Assembly (NCBI RefSeq): GCF_000961095.1
Contig: NZ_CP011058.1
Location: 3,003,501 to 3,067,500, forward strand
DNA: 64,000 nt
Direction of reading: 5' to 3'
Origin: Paenibacillus beijingensis
Lineage (GTDB): Bacteria > Bacillota > Bacilli > Paenibacillales > Paenibacillaceae
Shown: piece by piece, positions 33,972-41,340 of the stretch
Layout: each line of letters starts with the position of its first letter
Position numbering within the stretch: position 1 is the stretch's first letter
Made by a program: the position numbers and the translations under genes
The notes under the pieces: generated by a model
The model's input: the letters and a program-made list of their open reading frames with translations, nothing else
What the model was told of the DNA's origin: nothing
The model's database searches: none

Positions 33972-35312
33972 ATGAATCGAAAAAATATTTTGTTCCTGAT
34001 CTCCCACGATACCGGTCGTTATTTGGGGTGCTACGGCAAATCCGTGCAGACGCCGGCCATTGACGCCTTGGCGGAAGAGGGAGTGCGCTTCGACAATTAC
34101 TTTTGTCCGGCTCCGCAGTGCAGCCCGAGCCGCGCCAGCATCATCTCCGGCCTGTATCCGCAAAATCACGGCATGATCGGGCTCAGCCATCTCGGCTTCT
34201 CGATGAAAGCCGCCGTCACGACACTGCCGATGGCGCTCGGGCGGGCGGGCTACGATACGGCGCTGATCGGCTTCAGCCATGAAACGATCGATGAGCCGAA
34301 CAGCGCGATCCGCTCGTCCACCTATAAGCTCGGGTACGATGAGGTGCTGCCCGTTCCCGGCGACCGCGCGCCGGACGTCGCCGAGCGGGTGGCCGCTTAC
34401 CTGCAGGAGAGAGCGGACGGCGAGCGGGAGCGGCCGTTTTTCGCCTCGGTCGGCTTCTTTGAAACGCACCGCGACTTCGACGAATACGAACCTGTCGCCG
34501 ACCCTTCAGATTCTATTCTGCCGCCCGCATACTTGCCGGATACGCCGAACGTGCGGGACGATTTTGCGCTGCTGCACGGCTCGGTCAAAACGCTCGATCA
34601 AGGAATCGGCCGCATTTTGTCTGCGCTGGAAGCTTCGGGGTTGTCCGATGACACGCTTGTCGTGTACACGACCGACCACGGCATCGCGTTTCCGCGCGCC
34701 AAAGGGACGCTGATGGACGCCGGCCTCGAAACGGCGCTCATTATGCGCGGCCCCGGCGTGCTCGAAGGCGGCACTGTCGTGGACAGCCTGCTGTGCAACG
34801 TCGACCTGATGCCGACGCTGCTGGAGTTTGCGGGAGCGGACATTCCGTCCGGCCTCGACGGCCGCAGCTTCTGGGGACTGCTGCAGAAGGAGAAGGAATA
34901 CGCGGCGCGGGACCACTTTTTCTCGGAGCTGACCTGGCACGATCTGTACCACCCGATGCGCGGCATCCGGACGGAACGGTACAAATATATCCGCAACTTC
35001 GAGGACGGCCCGTCCGTCTATTTGCCGCTGGACATTCATGTGAGCTTGTCCGGTCAGGATGTGCGCGACGGTTATTATAAGCCGAATGTGCCCGAGGAGC
35101 TGTACGATCTAAGCCATGACCCGCTGGAGGAACATAATTTGGCGGACGACCCTGGCCATGCGCACATTTTGCAGGAGCTGCGCGGCAAGGTCGAGGACTG
35201 GATGAAACGCAGCGATGACCGGCTGCTGTCCGGCAAGGTGCCGGGCATCGCCGCGCCCGAATGGCAGGCGCAATTCGATAACGGAACGGCTTATGGCGCG
35301 AAGCGCGGGTAG
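33972..35312 (+). CDS. Cys-type sulfatase, predicted cytoplasmic carbohydrate sulfatase
   Basis: Removes sulfate esters or N-sulfate from a sugar. It has 446 residues of the alkaline-phosphatase/sulfatase superfamily. Seen: NILFLISHDTGRYLGCYG with metal ligands at the start, the sulfatase signature CSPSRASIISG whose cysteine would become formylglycine, and VVYTTDHG plus GPG segments for metal binding. There is no signal peptide, so it acts inside the cell after import, matching the importer genes upstream. Conversion of the cysteine needs a radical-SAM maturase or FGE encoded elsewhere. It resembles the N-sulfoglucosamine sulfohydrolase branch more than arylsulfatases, but the substrate is not certain. 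Confidence 0.9.
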   Translation: MNRKNILFLISHDTGRYLGCYGKSVQTPAIDALAEEGVRFDNYFCPAPQCSPSRASIISGLYPQNHGMIGLSHLGFSMKAAVTTLPMALGRAGYDTALIGFSHETIDEPNSAIRSSTYKLGYDEVLPVPGDRAPDVAERVAAYLQERADGERERPFFASVGFFETHRDFDEYEPVADPSDSILPPAYLPDTPNVRDDFALLHGSVKTLDQGIGRILSALEASGLSDDTLVVYTTDHGIAFPRAKGTLMDAGLETALIMRGPGVLEGGTVVDSLLCNVDLMPTLLEFAGADIPSGLDGRSFWGLLQKEKEYAARDHFFSELTWHDLYHPMRGIRTERYKYIRNFEDGPSVYLPLDIHVSLSGQDVRDGYYKPNVPEELYDLSHDPLEEHNLADDPGHAHILQELRGKVEDWMKRSDDRLLSGKVPGIAAPEWQAQFDNGTAYGAKRG

Positions 35313-35330
35313 GCGGCTATTCGGGTAAAA

Positions 35331-35367
35331 AAAATCGGTCCGGGCGAGAGGCCCGTACCGATTTTCA
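35331..35367 (+). terminator. Rho-independent terminator after the sulfatase gene
   Basis: AAAATCGGT-CCGGGC pairs with GCCCG-T-ACCGATTTT around GAGAG. The A-run on the left makes it usable in both directions. Confidence 0.88.
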
Positions 35368-35399
35368 TTGAACGCATCGCCTGCGGCGATGGGGTCGTA

Positions 35400-35615
35400 G
35401 GTTCAGCCCGCGACCTTCGAGAGCTAACGGCTGGCAAAGACGTTATTTTGCTCAAAATGCCCTATTGCAAAATGTAACGGTTTTGAGAGACCTTATCTGA
35501 TGGTTTTCGCCCAAACAGGGCTATTCTTGCAACCAATAGCTGCGCTCATCGCCGTTAGAAATTCAAAGGGGTCATTTTTATTAAATTAGCGGTAATGGCA
35601 GCCGTTAGAAAATAA
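35400..35615. other. Intergenic island with CCGTTA/TAACGG motifs
   Basis: No gene is seen. TAACGG occurs at 35425-35430 and 35475-35480, and CCGTTA at 35552-35557 and 35602-35607, that is, two inward pairs spaced by 50 bases. The composition is unlike the coding neighbours. The remaining 200 bases up to the barstar gene show nothing clear. Confidence 0.5.
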
Positions 35616-35813
35616 CCCGGCATCCACCACTCCCTCATCCGGAACGAATCGAACCGGGCGAATCGAACAGGCGGAGTCGTTCGGAGCCTAAACGTGCGGG
35701 ACCGCTGATTTCCGCATACGTTGAAATAAATGGGGGAGGGATGAGCGCTTGGAGAAGCAGGAGATATGGAAAAAAGCGTGATGTTGTGAAGCGAGTCGAT
35801 TATTAAGACGAAC

Positions 35814-36086
35814 TCACGATAGAACCAGCCGAAAGCCGTCCATTTCCTGTTCCGCATCCCGAAAAAGCTGCAGCAGTTGCCGGCTGTATGCGCCAAGCTT
35901 CCGTTCGCTTTCCTCAACATGCAGCCAGCGGATTGTGAGCGGCATGTCCACCCATCCGGTCAAACAATCCCATAAGGCGTCCAGATTGTTGCCGTAGTAG
36001 TCCGGAAGCTCAAGCGCTTCTTTCAAAGCGGCGTGCAGCTCATTCAGATGATCGATTTTTCTGCCGTCCAGTAAGACCTCGCGCAA
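35814..36086 (-). CDS. Barstar-family ribonuclease inhibitor
   Basis: Intracellular inhibitor of barnase, 90 residues, the same length as B. amyloliquefaciens barstar. Seen: the inhibitory helix region LPDYYGNNLDALWDCLTGW, with the Tyr-Tyr-Gly-x-Asn and Asp that plug the barnase active site, and the ending FRLVLS. TTG 36086 is chosen because GGAGGGG lies seven bases upstream and the N-terminus then aligns with barstar; upstream in-frame codons to 36182 add an unrelated charged stretch. It lies 141 bases downstream of the barnase gene on the same strand. Confidence 0.92.
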   Translation of the reverse strand: MREVLLDGRKIDHLNELHAALKEALELPDYYGNNLDALWDCLTGWVDMPLTIRWLHVEESERKLGAYSRQLLQLFRDAEQEMDGFRLVLS

Positions 36087-36227
36087 ATGGTGACCCCTCC
36101 AATCGAGTCCTCTTTTTTCAACAGACTTATGTTCACGACTTTCTTCTTTCATCGCGAATCTTTTGTTCGCGGAATAAGGCAACCCCAGCCTTTGCTGCCA
36201 GGGATATTTAAGCCGTTTCTGCTTGTG

Positions 36228-36662
36228 CTACTTCATTTCCTGAAACGTCTTGTAATGGTCTTCCGTCTTGTAGATTAACCCGTCGCTCGAGAAGAGGATG
36301 CGGTCATCGCCCCGGCGGCCGGATTTGTAGTTAATATCCGCTTCGTACCAAACCCTCCCTTTTTTGCGCGGCAGCTTGCCTTCGCGGTTTTGAAAGACAT
36401 CGCCGCCGATGCTCATCCCCGGCGCAACCTCATCCAAGTTGCCTTTCCGGGGATCCCATCCCCGTTTCCTCGCTTCATCCTTTGTGATGAAATTATCCGG
36501 CAGCTGCTTATGGACCTTCAAATAATTGGCGACTTCGTCGAAGCCGGTCGGGGCCTCGGAGGAGTGCGGCTTTTGTTCTAGCAATCCGCAGCCGGCCAGC
36601 AGCAGCAGGCTTAACAAGACAAACAATACGGACTTGATCAATTTCAAAACTTTCATCCTCAC
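36228..36662 (-). CDS. Barnase-family extracellular ribonuclease with a lipoprotein-type signal
   Basis: Guanyl-preferring ribonuclease, precursor of 144 residues. The mature part aligns well with barnase: FDEVANYLKVHKQLPDNF, GNLDEVAPGMSIGGDVFQNR, and catalytic Glu107 (WYEADINY), Arg117, Arg121 and His136 (KTEDHYKTF). The usual barnase Trp in SSDWLIY is Gly here (SSDGLIY). The signal is odd: a hydrophobic stretch ending LLLAGC puts a lipobox cysteine at residue 25, so the enzyme may be lipid-anchored rather than freely secreted. GTG 36662 or ATG 36656 starts it. The inhibitor gene lies downstream. Confidence 0.93.
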   Translation of the reverse strand: MRMKVLKLIKSVLFVLLSLLLLAGCGLLEQKPHSSEAPTGFDEVANYLKVHKQLPDNFITKDEARKRGWDPRKGNLDEVAPGMSIGGDVFQNREGKLPRKKGRVWYEADINYKSGRRGDDRILFSSDGLIYKTEDHYKTFQEMK

Positions 36663-37253
36663 TTTACCCGTTCAAATTCACTCGTATCGTATCATAAGGC
36701 GCGTTTATTTACGGAACGGATCGTATGAAAGTTTCATTTTGATTAAAGCTATCGGCCTCAATAATCACTTTGGTAAGCCCCGAAACAGGAAAGGCCGGAA
36801 CTCTCTGAACCCTGAATCCTGAAACCTGAACCCCCGAAAACGCAAGTATATTACGAAACAACGGAATCTTCGGTTGCTGAGTTTTTTAACGGAGCCAGCA
36901 GACGTTATTTGAAGGAAATGAAGCACATGAAAAATGTAACGGATCCATGCGACGCTATTCACTGATACAGACCGTATTTCGTCTGTTTATCCGCCCAATA
37001 GCGACTCTGGTATCCGTTATATTTGAGATACGGCCATTTTACGGCAAATAACGGCAGCAAGCTCCGTTAGAGAAAGCCACTGACCGGATTCATGAGATTC
37101 AATCCTTGTAGGACAACCTCATTGTTGCGATGCAACCATCCGCCGCTTTCTTAAGAATGATCCGCCGCGTGCCTCAAAACCCGCTCGGCAGACGGCTTCG
37201 GCGATGAAATTGCCACATTCGCCCGTGCCGCTGCGCTTCGAATTCCGAATGGG
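36663..37253. other. Gene-free stretch with CCGTTA/TAACGG motifs
   Basis: No convincing gene is seen. A short CCTGAA repeat lies near 36807-36832. TAACGG is at 36937-36942 and 37049-37054, and CCGTTA at 37014-37019 and 37064-37069, the same hexamer family as near 18900 and 35400. Confidence 0.45.
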
Positions 37254-37568
37254 TCACAGGCTGATCCAGGTGGAGGACCACTTGCTGATCTCGGCGAACA
37301 CGGGAGCGAGCGCCCGGCCTTTATCGGTAAGCGAATATTCGATGCGCACCGGCATCTCCGGATATACTTCCCGGCGTACAACGCCTTCCGCCTCCAGTTC
37401 CTTCAACCGTTCGGACAGCACTTTGCCGCTGAGGTTGTTCAGAGCGGCTTCGATTTCGCCAAAACGCTGCGGACCGGAAAGCAGCTGGAATACGATTAAT
37501 GCGTTCCACCGCTTGCTTAACGTCTCCAGCGCTTTCTCGAAGCGTGGGCATAGGGATTCCTTTTTCAT
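37254..37568 (-). CDS. HxlR-family transcriptional regulator
   Basis: Small winged-helix regulator, 104 residues. Seen: CPRFEKALETLSKRWNALIVFQLL with the HxlR N-terminal cysteine (the residue that senses electrophiles or oxidants in several members), FGEIEAALNNLSGKVLSERLKELEAEG, and VRIEYSLTDKGRAL. GAGGTGATC precedes ATG 37568. It is divergent from the dioxygenase gene, which it probably controls, with a strong promoter in the shared 240-base gap. Confidence 0.93.
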   Translation of the reverse strand: MKKESLCPRFEKALETLSKRWNALIVFQLLSGPQRFGEIEAALNNLSGKVLSERLKELEAEGVVRREVYPEMPVRIEYSLTDKGRALAPVFAEISKWSSTWISL

Positions 37569-37642
37569 ACGATCACCTCATTGAATTCAGTTTACCACAG
37601 CTTCACAAAAACATATATAGTTTCTATTCGTATTAAGTTTAC

Positions 37643-37671
37643 TTGACGAAAACATATTTATTATTTATACT
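37643..37671 (+). promoter_or_regulatory. Promoter of the DODA-type dioxygenase gene
   Basis: TTGACG at 37643-37648 and TATACT at 37666-37671 with a 17-base AT-rich spacer. It lies in the HxlR/dioxygenase divergent gap. Confidence 0.75.
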
Positions 37672-37807
37672 ATATTACATAAAGTAAGTTAATTTCAAGG
37701 GATACGAAAAACGGCTGACCGTCTTGATGCAACATTGTGTCATCTCGCCACGTCATGTCGGGCTATCCGATATCCAACACCTTGATTCTATGCTATTGGA
37801 GGCGTTA

Positions 37808-38593
37808 ATGATGGTACCTGCTCTCTTCCTGGCGCACGGCAGTCCGATGATTGCGATTCAGGATACGCCTTATACCGGGTTTTTGGCCGATTTGGGCCGC
37901 AAGCTGCAGCCGAAAGCGATCGTTATTTTTACCGCCCATTGGGAAAGCGAAGTCTTAACGATTTCGGCCGGCGACGGCACATACGATACCATTTACGATT
38001 TCGGCGGCTTTCCGGAGGAAATGTACCGGATTCAATATCCGGCGAAACGGTCCGACACGGAGGCCGCAGCCGTTGCAGAGCGGTTGACCGCCACAGGCAT
38101 TAAGGTAAACAAGGATATGGAAAGGGGACTCGATCACGGTTCCTGGACGCTGCTGCGCCGCATGTATCCGGATGCGGACATCCCGGTCGTTCAAGTGTCG
38201 GTCCATCCTTTTCTGCCCCCCGCCGAGCAATACAAAATCGGCGAAGCGCTGCGGGATCTCGGCGGTGAAGATATTCTGGTGATCGGCAGCGGCGTGACGG
38301 TCCATAACTTGCGGGCGCTTAATTGGTCGGCTCCCCAGTTCGGCGAGCCGGAGCCGTGGGCGGTCGAATTTGACGACTGGCTGATCGAAAAAATGACGGA
38401 GCGCGATTATGAAGCACTGTTCCATTATGAATCCGAAGCGCCGCATGCCCGTCATGCCGTACCGCGGGAGGAGCACTTCGTGCCGCTGTTTATCGCGCTT
38501 GGAGCCGGTTCCGGGGATGAAGCTCGCAAACCCGACGTGATTTACCGCGGATACGAATTGGGCGCACTTAGTTATTTGAGCCTGGCGTTTTAA
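37808..38593 (+). CDS. DODA-type extradiol ring-cleavage dioxygenase (YgiD family)
   Basis: Class III extradiol dioxygenase-like protein, 261 residues. Seen: FLAHGSPM at the start, IFTAHWES, the GLDHGSWTLLRRMYPDADIPVVQVSV core, and IGSGVTVHNLRALNW; the histidines fit a single metal site. The family includes 4,5-DOPA dioxygenase and bacterial YgiD/YgjD-like enzymes acting on catechols. ATG 37808 is chosen because GGAGG lies at 37798-37802; the in-frame extension to 37724 is unlikely. The HxlR neighbour suggests induction by a quinone, catechol or electrophile. Confidence 0.9.
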   Translation: MMVPALFLAHGSPMIAIQDTPYTGFLADLGRKLQPKAIVIFTAHWESEVLTISAGDGTYDTIYDFGGFPEEMYRIQYPAKRSDTEAAAVAERLTATGIKVNKDMERGLDHGSWTLLRRMYPDADIPVVQVSVHPFLPPAEQYKIGEALRDLGGEDILVIGSGVTVHNLRALNWSAPQFGEPEPWAVEFDDWLIEKMTERDYEALFHYESEAPHARHAVPREEHFVPLFIALGAGSGDEARKPDVIYRGYELGALSYLSLAF

Positions 38594-38811
38594 CAAGCGC
38601 AAGCACTGACCACCGACAAAGCTGCGCCGCGATGCGCGCCGGTCCGCTCATTTTCCGGTGCCTGGTTGTTGCGTGACGAGCGTGATGAGGCGTGGTTTTA
38701 TACCTTTTTCGCGCTTTGCTTGTGAATGAAACAAAAATTCCTCGCCGGAAGTTCAGCGCCAATTTGTTGGTCCGGCTCTTCCGGCAAGTTCAAATATAGA
38801 GGTGACTTCTA

Positions 38812-39726
38812 ATGCCAAGAATAAATGCAACTGCATCGGCAACGGCCGACGCGTCAGCAACATCATACGCAGTAAATACGGAAAACGCATCCCCAATGTC
38901 TAATACAGCTGCACCGACAAACGCATCCGCAACGTCTAAGACAGTTTCAACGATAAACGTATCAGCCGCGTCAAATCTGGCTGCCATCCTGAACGGAAAA
39001 GTCCGAATGGCTGACGGCCCGGCCGGCACGACGAATATTGTAGTCGGCCCCATCAAACTGCCGGTCGATCTCGACGGGCAAACGGTCACGTTCAATTGGT
39101 ACTCCTGGCTATCGGTATCGGAGACCGAAGCAGCTGCTATACGAAGCGAGGGGACGGAGTCGCTGATCCGGCGGCTGCCATCCTTTCAACTTGCCGACAA
39201 GCAGCAGTCAAGCGTGCTCGTATACGGCGATTTCGAGCATGCGGAGCAGGCGCTGATCCGGATGCACAGCATTTGCCATACGGGCGATATTTTCGGAAGC
39301 AAACGCTGCGATTGCGGTTTCCAGCTGCGGCAATCAATGAAGATGATCATTGATACCGGCGCGGGCGCATTGTTCTATTTGGCCAATCACGAGGGACGGG
39401 GCATTGGGCTGTTCAGCAAGGCGATGGCGTACCTGCTGCAGGAGAACGGATACGATACCGTTGATGCCAACCTGAAACTCGGCTTTGCCGACGACGCGAG
39501 AGATTACGGCGAAGCGATCAGCGTGCTGCGTCTGCTGCGTACCAAGGCGGTCACGCTCATTACGAACAACCCGAAAAAGCTGGATGCGCTGCGCGAAGCG
39601 GGCCTGAACGTCAGCGGACGGATTCCGCTGTGGGGAAGCGTTTCTTCTCATAATGAAAAATATTTACAGACCAAAATCGCGCGTTCCGGCCATCTTGGAT
39701 CCTTCCGGGAAACGCTTATCCAATAA
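38812..39726 (+). CDS. GTP cyclohydrolase II-like protein (RibA domain) with a low-complexity N-terminus
   Basis: Opens the imidazole ring of GTP, the first step of riboflavin and some deazapurine or toxoflavin-like pathways. It has 304 residues; the catalytic domain covers about 110-300. Seen: the zinc-ligand pattern RMHSICHTGDIFGSKRCDCG (C-x10-C-x-C), NHEGRGIGLFSK, RDYGEAISVL and TNNPKKLDAL. There is no DHBP synthase domain, unlike housekeeping RibBA. Residues 4-52 are Ala/Ser/Thr/Asn-rich with repeats such as NASATS, which is unusual for a cytoplasmic enzyme. AGGTGA precedes the ATG. No other riboflavin genes are near, so a paralogue with a special role is possible. Confidence 0.86.
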   Translation: MPRINATASATADASATSYAVNTENASPMSNTAAPTNASATSKTVSTINVSAASNLAAILNGKVRMADGPAGTTNIVVGPIKLPVDLDGQTVTFNWYSWLSVSETEAAAIRSEGTESLIRRLPSFQLADKQQSSVLVYGDFEHAEQALIRMHSICHTGDIFGSKRCDCGFQLRQSMKMIIDTGAGALFYLANHEGRGIGLFSKAMAYLLQENGYDTVDANLKLGFADDARDYGEAISVLRLLRTKAVTLITNNPKKLDALREAGLNVSGRIPLWGSVSSHNEKYLQTKIARSGHLGSFRETLIQ

Positions 39727-39819
39727 GCTTCTTTCCGGCTGCGATTCTCTTCCGGCTCTCTTCCGGCTCGCGCCCGCGGCGCTTGCATGGCGGAGCTGAA
39801 CGATAGTCGTCCTGACCAT

Positions 39820-39869
39820 AAGCCCCTTCGGGGAAGCGGAAACATGATTCCGCTCCCGAAGGGGCTTTC
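39820..39869 (+). terminator. Rho-independent terminator after the RibA-like gene
   Basis: AAGCCCCTTCGGG pairs with CCCGAAGGGGCTT, with an inner AGCGGAA / TTCCGCT stem; a short T-rich tail follows. The IS element begins about ten bases later. Confidence 0.85.
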
Positions 39870-40030
39870 ATCATTTTAGCGCAGGAGACCCCTACTTCTA
39901 TAAGTGGGGGAGGAATGCGATTCGGACAAGGACAGGAATCTTCCTGTTCAGTTGTCCGACACTCTCTCCTGCTTCTCCTTTCTTTACACACTATGATATC
40001 ATTATTTTAGTGAAAGTGAGGTGATGATAA

Positions 40031-41149
40031 ATGCAAATGACGATTACAGCAAAAATAAAGATCAATCCCACATCTGAACAGATTGAATTGCTGAGAAACA
40101 CACTTCATGCTTACCGTATGGGATGTAATTACGTTTCTGCTCTTGTATTTAATACGAAGCAATTGGCTCAGGCGAAATTACACAAAATCACTTATGAAAG
40201 TTTGCGTTCTTGCTTTTCTCTACGTTCTCAAATGGCACAGTCGGTTATGAAAACTGTAATTGCCCGCTATCAGTCTCTGAAGAGTAACGGTCACGATTGG
40301 ACAAAAGTTCAGTTCCGAAAGCCTGAATATGATCTCGTATGGAATCGAGATTATTCGCTTACTCAAGGACTATTTTCGATTAATACACTTGGCGGTCGGG
40401 TGAAAGTGCCATTTGAAACGAAAGGCATGGAACAATACTTTGACGGAACATGGTCTTTTGGTACTGCAAAACTTGTCAACAAGTTTGGGAAGTTCTATCT
40501 GCATATCCCGATGACGAAAGAAATTCCAACAGCTTCTGAACATACAATCAGTCAAGTAGTCGGTGTTGACATGGGCATTCATTTTGTTGCGGTTAGTTAT
40601 GACTCTCAGGGAAAATCCTTGTTCTTTAATGGAAGATTAATCAAGAATAAGCGTTCGATCTACAAACATATGCGTAAACAACTGCAACAATTGGGTACAG
40701 CTTCTGCTCGCAGGAAGCTGAAACGAATCGGACAACGAGAAAACCGTTGGATGTCAGATGTAAACCATCAGGTATCAAAGGCACTCGTTGAACGATATGG
40801 AGCAAATACACTGTTTGTAGTCGAAGACTTATCGGGTGTTCGTCAAGCTACTGAGCGTGTGAGAGTCAAAAATCGTTATGAAACGGTTTCTTGGGCATTC
40901 TACCAATTACGTCAGATGATCGAGTACAAAGCGCTTATGTCTGGCTCCAGGATGATTGCCGTCGATCCACGGTTTACTTCTCAAACATGTCCGAAATGCG
41001 GACATACAGAGAAAGGAAACCGGAATAAGAAAAAACATACATTCTGCTGTAAAACGTGTGGATATCAATCAAATGATGATCGTATTGGTGCAATGAATCT
41101 TCAACGAAAAGGAATTGAGTACATCGTTGAAGTGACTGCACAAGCATGA
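40031..41149 (+). CDS. tnpB: TnpB RNA-guided nuclease
   Basis: Programmable nuclease of the IS605 group, ancestor of Cas12. It has 372 residues and is full length. RuvC motifs are all present: Asp in VVGVDMGIHFVAV, Glu in LFVVEDLSG, and Asp in DDRIGAMNLQ. The zinc ribbon is CPKCGH ... CCKTCGY. AGTGAGGTGATG gives the ribosome site. The expected guide RNA (omega RNA) overlaps the 3' end of the gene and the right end of the element. It appears intact and so possibly active. Confidence 0.95.
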   Translation: MQMTITAKIKINPTSEQIELLRNTLHAYRMGCNYVSALVFNTKQLAQAKLHKITYESLRSCFSLRSQMAQSVMKTVIARYQSLKSNGHDWTKVQFRKPEYDLVWNRDYSLTQGLFSINTLGGRVKVPFETKGMEQYFDGTWSFGTAKLVNKFGKFYLHIPMTKEIPTASEHTISQVVGVDMGIHFVAVSYDSQGKSLFFNGRLIKNKRSIYKHMRKQLQQLGTASARRKLKRIGQRENRWMSDVNHQVSKALVERYGANTLFVVEDLSGVRQATERVRVKNRYETVSWAFYQLRQMIEYKALMSGSRMIAVDPRFTSQTCPKCGHTEKGNRNKKKHTFCCKTCGYQSNDDRIGAMNLQRKGIEYIVEVTAQA

Positions 41150-41294
41150 CTTGTGCAGTTGGGTAGTTGTCAGCCTGCCTAAAGTAACGCCACGCTCGCA
41201 AGAGTGAAAAAGATAGGAGCCGCCAGGCATTTGTACTATCGGGCAGTTACAAGCCCCCACCTCAAAGCGTTAGCATAGGTGGTGGGTAGTTGAC
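41100..41294 (+). ncRNA. Predicted omega RNA scaffold at the right end of the TnpB element
   Basis: By family rule the guide RNA is made from the end of tnpB through the right-end hairpin, and the guide is the flanking DNA after the element end. Here the structured region includes GCCTGCC/GGCAGG-type pairings and the terminal hairpin 41254-41286. The guide would start at 41295 (TATGTTAAGATCGG). The 5' limit is a guess. Confidence 0.5.
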
Positions 41295-41340
41295 TATGTT
41301 AAGATCGGGTTTCACGAACCGTAACGGAGGCCTGAACAAA

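Larger units (their letters stand above)
39878..41294 (+). mobile_element. IS605-group, TnpB-only (IS1341-type) insertion element
   Basis: Carries tnpB but no Y1 transposase gene, so it would need TnpA in trans. The left end begins near AGCGCAGGAGACCCC with the hairpin CCCCTACTT / AGTGGGGG (39889-39910), then a second strong hairpin CGGACAAG ... GTTGTCCG (39923-39958). The right end has the hairpin CCCCCACCT / AGGTGGTGGG (41254-41286) and ends at TTGAC (41290-41294). The GC content is visibly lower than in the flanking genes. The left boundary is uncertain by a few bases. Confidence 0.82.

Noticed and set aside
39727..39780. CTCTTCCGGCT repeats after the RibA-like gene as a CRISPR-like array
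   Set aside because: Only three short copies with irregular spacing; no spacers and no cas genes.
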